From Paracentrotus lividus (taxonomy: Eukaryota > Echinodermata > Echinoidea > Camarodonta > Echinidae), in the NCBI GenBank assembly GCA_940671915.1, contig CALNVZ010000313.1:104275-168274 (forward strand): 64,000 nucleotides of DNA, in the 5' to 3' direction. Below are positions 37,015 to 48,780 of this stretch, piece by piece. The position numbers and the translations under genes were made by a program. The first letter of the stretch is position 1; every line of letters starts with the position of its first letter. The notes beneath the pieces are model-generated. The model made no database searches, was not told the origin of the DNA, and saw nothing but the letters and a program-made list of their open reading frames with translations.

Positions 37015-37430
37015 TTTGTAGCGACAAACTGCTACTAGTACTAGTAGCAGCAAATTTCCTAGCGATCTAGATCGCTAGAAATTGCGACACTAGTACTAGT
37101 AGCAGCAAATTTCCTAGCGATCTAGATCGCTAGAAAATGCGACCATTATTGAAGTACTACTAGCAGCAAATTTCCTAGCGATCTAGATCGCTAGATATGC
37201 GACACTAGTACTAGTAGCAGCAAATTTCCTAGCGATCTAGATTGCTAGATATGCGACACTAGTACTAGTAGCAGCAAATTTCCTAGCGATCTAGATCGCT
37301 AGATATGCGACACCAGTACTAGTAGCAGCAAATTTCCTAGCGATCTAGATCGCTAGATATGCGACACCAGTACTAGTAGCAGCAAATTTCCTGGCGATCT
37401 AGATCGCTAGATATGCGACATTGCTGTTGT
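37015..37430. repeat. Tandem array of AGCGATCTAGATCGCT palindrome units
   Basis: Seven units of about 60 bp, each with an 18-bp palindrome TAGCGATCTAGATCGCTA, a ctagtactagtagcagcaaa spacer (itself partly palindromic at ctagtactag) and tatgcgaca. The same unit occurs at 38675-38750 and, inverted, at 42400-42545. It forms the outer arms of the Mutator-like element, and the array length differs between arms (about seven units on the left, three on the right). Confidence 0.92.
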
Positions 37431-37492
37431 GTTAACTGAGAGAGAGAGAGAGAGAGAGTGAAGACGAGATAATAAAACGTAGGTTTCAGTTT

Positions 37493-38372
37493 CAGTTTCA
37501 GTTCATTTATTCCAACTTCAGCAAACATACATTGTACAATAAAAGTACATAATATTGAAAATAGTGAAACATTACAATATAACAAAAGAGTATATGTACA
37601 AATTAAAATTCACGTCTAGCACAAATTATATTTACCGTTGGATGGACCTATGAACAATAAGCTAGGCTTGTAAACATATAGGCCCTGTTTGTAAAATGAA
37701 ATAATACCTTTAAATACTAATGAGACAGGAAACGAAAGGACATGACAAATATAGGAGAGGGGGAGAGAAAGAGAGTGACATACAAAGAGAGAGGGACAGG
37801 AAGAGGGAGACAGTAGAGGGGGGGGGGGAGTTAAGAGAGCTAGCGAGAGAGAGAGAAAGAGAGAAAGATAAAGAGTGAAAGCAAATAAATGAAAGGGTGA
37901 TATATGGATACAAGACGAGACACAAGAATACATAAACTGGTACACAAAGATACAATGAACAATGAAAATCTAATCTAAGGTTTCTTCACACTTTAAAGAT
38001 TAGGGTGAATCGTGACTAATGGGTTTCTCAAGAAATTGTCAGGTGTGGGCTGCCTGGCAAGGATTTTGGTAAATTTATGACTCTTCTGGGACCAGTTGAG
38101 ACGATTAACGGTTTATTTGTTCAGGGTGTCTGCTTAACAAAAGTGATCATGAAGTGTTTTCATATTCACTCAGAAACAGAGATTCGATTTTTCTTTTGAA
38201 AACAAAAAAGGCTTGAGGCTTGTTTTACGGACGAATCTAAAGAATTCCAAAATTTAGGACCAGCGCAAATTAGAGTGTTAGACTTAAACTGAGTACGAAC
38301 CAGAGGCAAATGATATAGGGAGGATTGTCTCGTAGGATATGAGTGAACATCACTATATTTTTTGTTATTTCA
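37493..38372 (-). mobile_element. LINE 3' fragment, CR1/jockey type
   Basis: Minus-strand tail with repeated gtttcagtttcag words at 37493-37511 as the 3' end. At about 38190-38370 (minus strand) it encodes the C-terminus HSYPTRQSSLYHLPLVRT...GPKFWNSLD, the same block as in the LINE at 28290 but a different family. It interrupts the left arm of the Mutator-like element between aaaacgtaggttt and gttatttcattgc, which are adjacent in the right arm near 42333-42352. The GA- and CT-rich frames at 37616-37955 are the LINE 3' UTR. Confidence 0.78.
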
Positions 38373-38940
38373 TTGCTTTGATGACATTTTTCACTGAAAT
38401 TATACTTTGTAATTGTTTCCTTTATTATTCAAGTATTTTATACCTTCATTAAACCTCAATTTAATCATTTTACTCGCCTCTGTTAATTAATTAATTATTA
38501 GATCGGAATGTTTGCTTTTGATATCATGTTTGAGATGAATTGAGTGTTGATTGGAAGTGTGTTGTTTACTTTATTTAATTTAATTCTTTGTCTGAGCCAT
38601 ATGCACATGTTGCATCTCTTTTAATAACGTCATACATAGTTAGTTGTCCTGTTCAACCCCTACATAAATTTTCTCTAGATCGCTAGATATGCGACACCAG
38701 TACTAGTAGCAGCAAATTTCCTAGCGATCTAGATCGCTAGATATGCGACATTGCTGTTGTGTTAACTAAGAGAGAGAGAGAGAGAGAGTGTGAAGACGAG
38801 ATAATAAAACGTAGGTTTGTTATTTCATTATTTTTTTCACTCTCTCTCTCTCTCTCTTATTACTTTTACAATATAAAATATATTCTTTTTTTTCCCATTT
38901 AATTATGAAATCTTGAGCAGCAGCAAACAAATGTTATTAG

Positions 38941-41241
38941 CACGGGCGTAAATCCCGGGGGGATGGGGGGATACATCCCCCAAGATTTTGAGGAGGGGGG
39001 GGGGGATGGCCTGTACAAACATCCCCCCCCCCCAGTTTTCAAGAAAGAAATAAAAAAAAATACACTAGATAATTGTGTTATTGATTTAAATAGCGCTTTC
39101 AATACTAAAAAATGCCTCTTTTTTTACTCCAAAACCCCCCAAATTTTCCTGCTCGGTCGCTATGCGACCTCGCACTAAGTAACAAACATTAACCTACGTA
39201 TAAAAAGGTTGGATCCAATGCCCTCGTCCGGGGATAAACCTTAGGAAAGGGCACTGCTGGGAAAGGGTGTTGTTGACAATCAAAAACATTAATGCAGTTG
39301 TGTGCGGGCAAGGTTGTTGGAGGGCTTGGGGCCTGCAGTCCACAAAATTTTCATAGCAAAGATTGTGGATTTATTTTCTATCGCTGTTATTTAACTTCTA
39401 AATTTTTATTTATCTTCTAAAAATGGATACAAAATTTTCGGCTCGCACTTCGCTCTTGCTAAATAGGATCTATACTGCCCAAAATAATATTTCCAATTTT
39501 TAGCTTAAAAATTTTGGCTCGCGCTTCTCGCTCGCATTACTGTTTCCATTACTAAAATGAACGGGAATCAAGGCAGCCTTAAAAGTATATACATTCAAAG
39601 ACAAATTTTCTTTGTACCTCCTCCCTCTCCGAATAAATTTCTATTCAGGTCTATGCCTCTGATCTAAAGACAAATTTTCTCTGTATCCCCTCCGTCTCCC
39701 AATATAGGGTACATGCAGGTAATATGGGCCCCCTAAGCTCATTTGCCTAATTTGCATAAAATTGCAAAATGACACACAGTCTAATCTTTGTTTATATGAA
39801 TCAATAACTACTGCTCTAACTTTTATCGTGAAGAAAAACAATTATCACCAACCCCCCTGTCTGGAATATTCAAATGTTGACGTCATTACCAAAGTGCCCA
39901 TATTAACTGCATGTGCAGGTAATATGGGCACATGTATTTAATGTATGTTTTAAAAACTACAATGACTCTACCATGTCTGGAATTTGCTTAAAATGCTGAC
40001 AATCATTAACTTTAAGATATCATTTGAAATTATAAGTCCCTTCAGTAAATACTTTGACTATATATTTCATTGTTTTGTAATTTTATTATTATTATTTTTT
40101 TTTATTATTATTTAAATATTATTTTCATTATACAAGTCAATATAGGCCTACAATAAGTTATTTATATTAATTATATACTGTGAATATACCCAAACAAATC
40201 GTAGCAGAGAGATTGATGCCTCATCCCAATACTGCGTACCAGAATCATTTCCGCCATTTTGGATGGCCCATATTACCAGCACTAATGTTGCTGTGTCAGG
40301 CAAGCATTCAATGCCACATTGCACCCCTTCACTACAACAAATTGACCTGTGCACGCTAGTATGATCAAAATGAAACTATAAGCTTACTAAATATACAAAA
40401 CAATTGAGGTTACCCCCTGAAACACTTTTTCACCATCACATTCTGTGAAATATCAAATTTTACATCAGGGTCAAAAAAATGCCGTATGTTTTACGTACCT
40501 TGTTGGTTTTCAGCAATTTTCTCAGAGAAATTTTGCCATCAGATGCTCTCACGACGATATATTTTTGTATACAGTTCAAATGAGCAACATTATGGTGCTC
40601 ACACTGGTCATCGGTCACCGGTCGACGGTCAAGACATGATTTGCTTCAGGTGGCCCATATTACCTGCTGGCCCACATTACCTGCATGTACCCTATTTCCC
40701 TTTAGATCCATGCCTCTGATGTAAAGTGTGTAACCCTTTTCAGAACGGTGCACTTTTTTTAAAATCAAGACCCGTGACTTTGAAATCCGTTCCGCCACCT
40801 CTACTATCATTATAGGCCTAAATATATTTTTTTCGCGCTCGCAGATACTATATAATTATATTATGATCTTTAATGCACAAACATATCCAATTTCAGTTTT
40901 AATTTTTGGCTCGCGCTTCGCGCTCGATAATACTAAATAGGAGCTATAATGCACAAATATTTTCAACTTTTAGCTTAAAATTTTCGGCTCGCGCTTCGCG
41001 CTAGCATTAGTTTTTCCATTACTGAAATGAACACTAATCAAGGCAGCCATAAAAGCTAAAAGCATACATTCAAAGACGAATTCTATTTGTACCCCCTCCC
41101 TCTCAAATCTATTCCGCCGTATATGGGTGTTAAAAACGTGTGTCACGACTGCTTGTGTAGGCCTATGTCAAACAAGATAGCGACAAGTTCGCAAATTATT
41201 TCGCTCATCCCCCCACTCCTCGACACGGATTTACGCCGCTG
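38941..41241. mobile_element. hAT-like non-autonomous element, copy A
   Basis: The ends CACGGGCGTAAATCC and the complement of CAGCGGCGTAAATCC, with an 8-bp duplication (GTTATTAG at 38933-38940, GTTATTGG at 41242-41249; one mismatch). Both the CA(G/C)(G/C)GGCG termini and the 8-bp duplication fit the hAT superfamily. The interior has GCTCGCGCTTCGCGCTCGC modules near 39515, 40913 and 40986, each in a related block. A MITE (39707-40692) interrupts it. The G-tracts near 38990-39035 and the small frames there are not genes. Confidence 0.85.
39707..40692. mobile_element. GGGTACATGCAGG-type MITE, intact copy
   Basis: 986 bp with inverted ends GGGTACATGCAGGTAAT and TA on both sides (39705-39706 and 40693-40694). 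The uninterrupted target is seen in the sister hAT-like element near 44958-44966 (ctccgaatacatttc). Interior words aagctcatttgcctaatttg and gcccatattacctgc recur in related families, such as the MITE at 49390. It is the same family as the split copy 31938-42782 that ultimately encloses it. Confidence 0.92.
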
Positions 41242-42213
41242 GTTATTGGCATACGTTATTATCTCTTCTTCTTCTTCTCTCTCTCTCTCTCCCTCTCTCT
41301 CTCTCTCAGTTCACACAACAATTGATTCGTGATACCTTATATATATATACGTCTACTAATTCCAATTTCAGTGAAAAATGTCATCAAAGCAATGAAATAA
41401 CTGACCTACGTTATATTATCTCGTTTTCACTATCTCTCTCACTCTCTTATTACTTTTACAATATAAAATATATTCTTTTTTTTTCATTTAATTATGAAAT
41501 CTTGAGCAGCAGCAAACAAATTTTATTGTCCTACGTTATTATCTCTTCGCTCTCTCTCTCCCTCTCTCTCACACAGTTCACACAACAATTGATTCCTGAT
41601 ACCTTATATATATATATATATATACATACAGTCTGTGTCAAATGAAATGGTACAAGTGGAAAACATTTTTTTTTCTAGTAGGAAGATTAATCACAGCCTG
41701 CTATTGTTTGGTAGTTTCAAAAAGCAGGAAGATCAGGCTTTCACCTGCATTTTTTTTTTCATCACATTTGGTGTTGTAATGATTTAAATATGACTAGTTT
41801 TCTACAATCAAGAAAAATCCATTTTTCGCACGCCGTCCCATGCCTTCGGGTATAGGTATCGCATAATGGCCATGAAGTGCTCAATTTCGATTTGTTCCTC
41901 GTTGCACAAAATTTAGCACAACCCTTTTTTACGAAAGCAAATTAAACTTAACAAAGCGCATCAGCAGGGAAAATTATTTGGCTTTATTATGGTACCACAT
42001 ACACACATTATTTGAAAATATTTCACACCTAAATATTTTTATTACATTTTACTTTTAAAATATAAAATCTATTCTCTTTTTTTTTCATTTAATTAGAACT
42101 CTTTAGCAGCAGCAAACAAATTTTATTGGCTGATGTTATATTATCTTCTTCTTCTCCTCTCTCTCTCTCTCTTCTCTCTTCTCTCTCTCAGTTCACACAA
42201 CAATTGATTCCTG

Positions 42214-42219
<6 letters not shown>

Positions 42220-42280
<61 letters not shown>
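42220..42280. repeat. (TA)n microsatellite
   Basis: About 60 bp of pure (TA)n beside a CT-rich tract (42160-42190), both within the Mutator-like element. Confidence 0.95.
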
Positions 42281-42284
<4 letters not shown>

Positions 42285-43533
42285 CGTCTACTAATTCCAA
42301 TTTCAGTGAAAAATGTCATCAAAGCAATGAAATAACAAACCTACGTTTTATTATCTCGTCTTCACTCTCTCTCTCTCTCAGTTAAACACAACAGCAATGT
42401 CGCATATCTAGCGATCTAGATCGCTAGGAAATTTGCTGCTACTAGTACTGGTTGTCGCATATTCAGCGATCTAGATCGCTAGGAAATTTGCTGCTACTAG
42501 TACTAGTGTCGCATTCCTAGCGATCTAGATCGCTAGGAAATTTTCTGCTATTATATTAACGGTAGCAGTTTGTGGCTACAAACTTCTGCTCATATTTAGA
42601 AGAGCAGGCAATCGCTATCATAGCGACAGAGGAATTACCCGAAATTTCGGCATCGGATGCTCCCACGACGATATATTTTCGTATACAGTTCATATGAACA
42701 ACATTATGGTACTCACACCGGTCACCGGTCGACGGTCACGACATGATTTGCTTCAGGTGGCCCATATTACCTCCATGTACCCTATCAAAAGACACAGCAA
42801 ATTATTCGTCTCTTTCTACTGAACAAAAACGTGTACAAGATCATTTACCAAAGACCTCCCATTAAGAAGCTATGGCGGGAAATGTCAAAAGATCAACAAA
42901 CTTCACATGAAGGCATATGAGGCCTACACAAGCTTAACTTGTTTGGAACGACCAAGTTTTTGTGTGTTTTGTGTCAATTAACTTTTATTATGATTAATAA
43001 AATTAATTTGACACTATTTCTACATAAGAAAATCATGTTCAGTACATATTAGGGGTCAAAGCAAGGTCATTTGGGGTCAAATTGGTTAATTTAAGATCGA
43101 AATCCGTAAAGGAGTTAAAACAGCTCCATTTTGTGTAAAACTGTCAAATTATGTATAAATAGATGATTAAAACTTACAAATTTGTATTTCTAATCCAGAA
43201 ACCACATTCAATGAAATGTAAAAGGTCATGATAAGGGTTAATCTATCAATTAGGGTCAAAATGTTAAATTGACCCGGAAATATTGTGATGCTATATGCAC
43301 ACTAGAACCACTTGAGCCATGAACTTCAATTCTAAAAGTAGTATGTACCATCATATAAGAAGACAATCTAATTTGATCTTATGGAAAGAAGATGAAAGGT
43401 CAAGGGTCACATGGTCATTCTATGAAGTTCTGGGTATTTACATCGTTATTGCATTAATTTAAGAAAAAGTTTGATTTTGATGATAATATATGCACTAGAT
43501 GCCAATCTCATGTATTTTAGAATAAACAGAATA

Positions 43534-46352
43534 AACACAACACAAAAAGAAAGTTCCCCCTATTTCAGATATCAATAAATTTTGAACCAGGAGGAATTTT
43601 AAAAATCTAATTATATGTCCATGCAGGGAATTCAATTAGCTACCATAGGACCGAATTTTAGGAAAAATCATTTAGTCATGCTTCAGTGATTAACGGTTGA
43701 ATGCAAAAATGTCATTTTTTGAAGTTCACAAGCCTAAAATCACAACTTTGATTCAATGGAATCGGACCCATTTTCAGATTTTAAACAATTTACACGTCAG
43801 AGTGTATGCAAAACGTGCTTCCCAACATACGGAAACGAAATTTGCGTCAAAATTCACGGTTGAGTGAGCATGCAGCAAAAATTGCCCAAACAACGATTTT
43901 TACTTCTTTGCCATGGTACAATCGATCAAATGTGACGGAATTCCTGTTTTGGAAGTGTATGCAACCAATATCCATCCATTCACGGTTGAATGAACCCATC
44001 AATCAACCAAAAAAATAGGCCATTTTAGAATTACGAAGAGTCTCTAACTGACATGATCGTTACCACGGGCGTAAATCCCGGGGGGGGGGATGGGGGATAC
44101 ATCCCCCAGATTTGAGGAGGGGGGGGTGGCCTGTACTAACATCCCCCCCCCCCCCAGTTTTCAGAAAGAAATGAAGAAAAAAAAAATACAATCGATATTG
44201 TGTTATTGGTTATAATAGCGCTTTCAATAACCAAAAGTGCTTGTTTTTTACTCCAAAACCTCCAAAAAATTTCCTTGTCGGTCGCTAGCTGACCTCGCAC
44301 TAAGTATCAAACAGTAACCTAGGTATAAAAAGGTTGGATACAATGCCCTCGTCTGGGGACAAACCTTAGGACAGGGCACTGCTGGAAAAGGGTGTTGTTG
44401 ACAATCAAAAACATTGATAAAGTTGTGTGCGGGCTAGGTTGTTAGAGGGCTTGGGGCCTGCAGCCCACAAAATGTTCATAGCAAAGATTGTGATTTTGTT
44501 TTCTATCGCTGTTATTTAACAAAGCATGTAAAATTTATCTTTTAAATGGACACAAAATTTTCGGCTCGCACTTCGCTCTCGCTGATACTAAATAAGATCT
44601 ATACTGCCCAAAATAATATCTCCAATTTCAAGCTTTAAAATTTTGGCTCGCGCTTCGCGCTCGCATTACTTTTTACATTACTTAAATGAACGGGAATCAA
44701 GGCAGCCTTAAAAGTATACATTCAAAGACAAATTTCTTCGTACCTCCTCCCTCTCCGAGTCATCTCTCTTAAGGTCTATGCCTCGGATCTAAAGTGTCCC
44801 TCTTTTCAGAAAAGGTGCATTTTTTACCTTAAAATTTTCGGCTCGCGCTTCGCGCTCGTATTAGTTTTCTATTACTAAAATGAACAGTAATCAAGGCAGC
44901 CATTATTTTAAAAGCATACATTCAAAGACAAATTTCTTCGGCGTATCCCCTCCGTCTCCGAATACATTTCACTTCAGATGAACGCCTCTGATCTAAAGTG
45001 TAACCCTTTTCCGAACGGTGCCTTTTTTGTATCAAGACCCGTGACTTTCAAATCCGTTCCGCCACCTCTGCTACCATAATAGGCCTATATATATTATTTT
45101 TCCGCGCTCGCGGGTACTATATAGGACCTTTAATGCACAAACATATCCAATTTCAGCTTGAATTTTTTGGCTTGCGCTTTGCGCTCGCCGATACGAAATA
45201 GGAGCTATAATGCACAAATATGTCCAATTTTTAGCTTAAACTTTTCGGCTCGCGCTTCGCGCTCGCATTAGTTTTACCATTACTTAAATGAACAGTAATC
45301 AAGGCAGCTATAAGTTAAAAGCATACATTCAAAGACAAATTCTATTCGTACCCCCTCCCTCTCAAATCCATTCCACCGCCTCTGCTATTAAAAACTTGTG
45401 TCGCGAGTGCTTGTGTCAAACAAGATCGCGACAAGTTGGCAAATTATTTCGCTCATCCCCCCCCCCACTCCTCGACACGGATTTACGCCGCTGATCGTTA
45501 CTCAAATTACGTATTTGAAGAGTCACTGAACCATGACGAAGCCCCAAACTTTCTTCTCATTTTCATGATTTTCTTGTATCTTGTGCCCACTGAGGCGTGA
45601 AACATCGGGATTTCTATGAAAATAAAATCAAAATTACTCCCCGAAAAGAATTGTTATATTCAATCAAAGTAAGAATTTTAATTTTAGTCCGTACGTGAGA
45701 AAAGGGCTTTTCTAGCCTCACGTGCTCACTGAAGCATGAATTTTTGAATAAATGCCATAGGATCATTGACACGTGCCCAAAGAATATCAATAAAACCCCG
45801 AAAATGTTATTGAGATGCTTTCTAGTGCATAAAATTACTACAATGACTCTTCGTAATTCTATAATGGCCTATTTTTTGGTTGATTGATGGGTTCATTCAA
45901 CCGTGAATGGATGGATATAGGTTGCATACACTTCCAAAACAGGAAGTCCCTCACATTTGATCGATTTTACCATGGCAAAGAAGTAAAAATCGCAGTTTGG
46001 GCAATTTTTGCTGCATGCTCACTCAACCGTGAAATTTGACGCAAATTTCGTTTCCGTATGTTTGAAAGCACGTTTTGCATACATTCTGACATGTAAATTG
46101 TTTAAAATCTGAAAATGGGTCCGATATCATTGAATCAAAGTTGTGATTTAAGGCTTGTGAACTTAAAAAAATGACACTTTTGCATTCAACCATTAATCAC
46201 TGAAGCATGACTTAATGATTTTCCTAAAATTCGGTCCTATGGTAGCTAATTAAATCCCCTACATGGACATATAATTAGATTTTTTTAAATTCCTCTTGGT
46301 TCAAAATTTATTGATATCTGAAATAGGGAGAAATTTCTTTTTGTTTTGTGTT
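43534..46352. mobile_element. AACACAACAC foldback, second copy
   Basis: The ends AACACAACACAAAAAGAAAG (43534) and inverted ttctttttgttttgtgtt (46335-46352) are next to TA. Arms of about 500 bp: 43534-44040 pairs with 45830-46352 (for example cagatatcaataaattttga against its complement near 46302). It matches 13737-18125 but lacks that copy's 2.4-kb insert; instead it has a hAT-like element at 44064-45493 near its centre. Confidence 0.85.
44064..45493. mobile_element. hAT-like non-autonomous element, copy B
   Basis: 1430 bp with ends CACGGGCGTAAATCC and GGATTTACGCCGCTG and a perfect 8-bp duplication ATCGTTAC (44056-44063 and 45494-45501). GCTCGCGCTTCGCGCTCGC modules occur near 44646, 44841 and 45247. 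This is the cleanest copy of the family and the empty-site reference for the MITE inside copy A. It contains no transposase, so movement would depend on an enzyme supplied elsewhere. Confidence 0.92.
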
Positions 46353-46845
46353 TATATACCTGACCTCTCACTCAGTAAGAAGTTATGATGGGAAAGGTCA
46401 AAAGGTCAACAAACTTTCACATGAAGGAATAGTAGGCTTACACAAGCTAATTTGCTTGAAATGACAAAAGTCAATTTGTTATTATGATGAAGAAAATAAA
46501 TTGAGACTATCTATTCTTACATAAGAAATTCATATTCAGTATAGGGGTCAAACTAAGGTCATCTGGGGTCAAAGTTGTGACCAAAATAGGGTAAAGGGGT
46601 GTGTGTAAACTGATGATTAAACCTACAGATTTGTATTTCTAATCCAAAAACCACATTCAATAAATGTAAGGGGTCACGATATGGTCAAATGGTAAATCAA
46701 TTATTGTAGAAGTATTTGGGATATGAACTTCAATTTTATGATAGTGTAACTAGAAAGATGATATATTTGCATATTAAAGGACATAGGTCAAATGTCACAC
46801 AGTCAAGTTATGACATCCCAAGAACCGCTTTGAACTTCAACCTTA

Positions 46846-47082
46846 TGCGGCGGTTTTAACCCGTCGTAGGCTATCAACGTAGCCTGCGTTGCATGTACAA
46901 TGCATGCACAGGTCGTTAGTCAATTTCTGCAAATTCCTGCGTTTCTGTATTAAGGGTACTGGAAAACTTCCTGCACGTCATACATGCAACGTGCCTCTGA
47001 GGTACCTGCACTGCACGATTTTTCTACGAAATCCATCCTAGGGAGTTGCACGTCGAAGGTACGGCGAGTTGTGACCGCCACA
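46846..47082. mobile_element. TTA-target MITE (PIF/Harbinger-like)
   Basis: 237 bp between TTA copies (46843-46845 and 47083-47085), with ends TGCGGCGGT and inverted accgccaca. A TTA duplication is typical of PIF/Harbinger elements. The sequence has further internal inverted words (tgcatgtacaatgcatgcac, acgtgcctctg). A smaller relative lies at 47223-47395. Confidence 0.78.
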
Positions 47083-47157
47083 TTAATGATATCACGGTTA
47101 TAGGCAGATGATCTGATGATATTTTGTAAAGGGTATGTCAAAAGTATGATACCTGAC

Positions 47158-47455
47158 CACTGGCGTAGCGCATCCCCCCCCCCCACCTCTAACAAAAGAA
47201 TTGCGTCCCGCTCGACCGATTATGCGGCGGTCACAACTCGCTATACCTTCGAGGAATCATGCAGGCACGTTGCATGTACGACGTGCAGGAATCGCAGAAG
47301 TTTACCCAGGACCTGTGCATGCATTGTGCATGCAACGCAGGCTACGTTGCATGCACGTCGTGTCCCGTAGCCTACGTTGAGTTGTGACCAACGCATTATG
47401 AATGCTCCACCCCCCCCCCACTTTCAAAAGAAAGGAATTCGTGTCTACGCCCGTG
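47158..47455. mobile_element. Short hAT-like element holding another MITE
   Basis: The ends CACTGGCGTAGC and the complement of CACGGGCGTAGAC are flanked by TACCTGAC (47150-47157) and GACCTGAC (47456-47463), a 7-of-8 match. The termini resemble the larger hAT-like family at 44064 (CACGGGCGTAAAT). The C-tracts at 47174-47185 and 47409-47420 are its own, on either side of the inserted MITE 47223-47395. Without that insert it is only about 120 bp. Confidence 0.72.
47223..47395. mobile_element. TTA-target MITE, short copy
   Basis: 173 bp with ends TGCGGCGGTCACAACTCG and inverted gagttgtgaccaacgca, flanked by TTA (47220-47222 and 47396-47398). It is the same family as 46846-47082, about 140 bp away, with internal words tgcatgcaacgc and gcatgcattgtgcatgc. 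Confidence 0.82.
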
Positions 47456-47463
47456 GACCTGAC

Positions 47464-47830
47464 TGTTAGGGTTTTATGTTATCATTTATTATAAAATATG
47501 CCCAAATTGGTTAAAAAACGAGATAGACTTGCACAAATTAAAGTTGAGGTCCAGTAAAATTTTGAAACATAGAGAGCGCCATGAGCGTCGAAAGACGGAC
47601 CTGAGCGCTTTACAAGTACCCACTATTATTATTATTATTATTATTATAGATCGACGAATACCCAAAAAATGTGCACTCCTCATGCACGTTTAGGAGGCCC
47701 TCAGTTTAAAAAAATAATTTCAAACCCAACCCTCTGTGTGTGAACCTTGACATTTTACCAATATACAGTCTTATAAATTATAATGAGATTCATGGTCACA
47801 TCATGATAGTTTCATATCTCAAATAGTTTT
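47464..47830. other. Spacer with (ATT)n
   Basis: AT-rich spacer with an (ATT)n microsatellite at 47625-47646. No gene was seen. Confidence 0.6.
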
Positions 47831-48780
47831 TGAGATACTTGAATAACGAGGCAAATGCCTGTATTTTTCTTAGGTTTACCTTTGTGAACCTTGACATTTG
47901 ACCTAAAAATTGTATGACATTGGCTTCTAATGATACCTGTTATCATCAAGATCGAAGTTGATATGTTATCAAGCTTTTTCTTAAACCAATGTAATAACGA
48001 GATAAATCCCTGGAATTTCATAAGATGACCTTATGAACCTTGACCTTTCACCTACATTCTATAAGAATGAGATTGTCTTCTTATTGTGGTACATATTACT
48101 TTTAAATTTGAAGTTCATGGCTCAAGTGGTTCTAGTGTGCATATAGCATCACAATATTTCTAGGTCAATGTAACATTTTGACCCTTACATTAATTAATTG
48201 AATGCGAATTCTGGATTACATATACAAATCTGTAAGTCTTAATAATATATTTATACATAACTTGACAATACTACACAAAATGGAGCTGTTTTAACTCCTT
48301 ATTCGTATTGCGATCCTAAATTTGACCCCAAATGACCTTACTTTGACCCCTTATATGTACTGAACATGATTTTCTTATGTAGAAATAGGGTCAATTAATT
48401 TTCTTAAAAACAAGAATTTTTTTGTTCTAAACAATTTTAGCTTGAGTAGGCCTCATATGCCTTTATGTGAAAGTCCGTTGACCTTTTGACATTTCCCGCC
48501 ACAACTTCTTACTGGGAGGTCAGAGTATATAATCCTAAACACCTCTTTGTTCAGTAGAAAGAGACGAGTAATTTGCTGTGTCTTTTGATACTATTCGGGC
48601 CTTTTAAAATTTTGACCCCCCCCCCCCATTGGCCCCAATTTGACCTTATTTTGACCCCTACGAGAGTTGCTGGGGGTTAGCAGGGGACTAACCAAGCTAA
48701 TTTTGATTAGTGACCTCTAACCAACTCAAAACCACTTTCAAACTTTTGTTCCCCAAAAATACCCACGGGGTCTACACATT

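Larger units (their letters stand above)
36957..42640. mobile_element. Mutator-like foldback element with 9-bp duplication
   Basis: 5684 bp flanked by the exact 9-bp repeat GAAATTTCG (36948-36956 and 42641-42649). Outer ends are GGGAAATAATA and the complement of GGGTAATTCC. Long arms follow: about 36970-37430 pairs with 42400-42630 (tagcgacaaactgctac, gaaatttgctgctac, palindrome gatctagatc), then GA/CT tracts, then tttgttatttcattgctttg paired with caaagcaatgaaataac. A 9-bp duplication with long arms is the hallmark of Mutator-like elements and foldback derivatives; the superfamily is inference because no transposase is seen. The interior holds a LINE end (37493-38372) and a hAT-like element (38941-41241). 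Confidence 0.82.
31938..42782. mobile_element. TA-target MITE with GGGTACATGCAGG ends, split by two insertions
   Basis: The termini GGGTACATGCAGGTAATAT and inverted catgtaccc are flanked by TA (31936-31937 and 42783-42784); the opposite foldback arm shows the empty site. The MITE sequence itself is in three pieces: 31938-31956, 36144-36956 and 42641-42782. They line up with the intact 986-bp copy at 39707-40692. The gaps are the LINE at 31957-36143 and the Mutator-like element at 36957-42640. Confidence 0.85.
31752..48780. mobile_element. Outer GGTCA-rich foldback, heavily interrupted
   Basis: 31752-31935 (AATGTGTAGGCCCCGTG..., ggttagaggtctctaacca, gtcaaaataaggtca) is the inverted counterpart of about 48598-48780. 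The arm continues after the MITE inserted at 31938-42782: 42785-43470 pairs with about 47830-48598, for example ttgatctttt-type words against aaaagatcaacaaa, and tcaaaagacacagcaaatta against its complement at about 48570. The pre-insertion junction cccgaatagtatcaaaag is preserved in the right arm. The middle holds a partial direct arm copy (46353-46830) and the elements listed below. Assignment of 31752-48780 to one element is inference from the arm pairing. Confidence 0.68.

Noticed and set aside
37015..37430. CRISPR-like regular repeat array
   Set aside because: Spacers are as conserved as the repeats, the unit is palindromic and occurs inverted in the opposite arm of a transposon, and the genome is eukaryotic.
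37616..37955. 109-aa and 81-aa minus-strand frames rich in Leu/Ser/Phe
   Set aside because: Translation of a GA-rich LINE 3' untranslated tail; the hydrophobic look comes from CT repeats.
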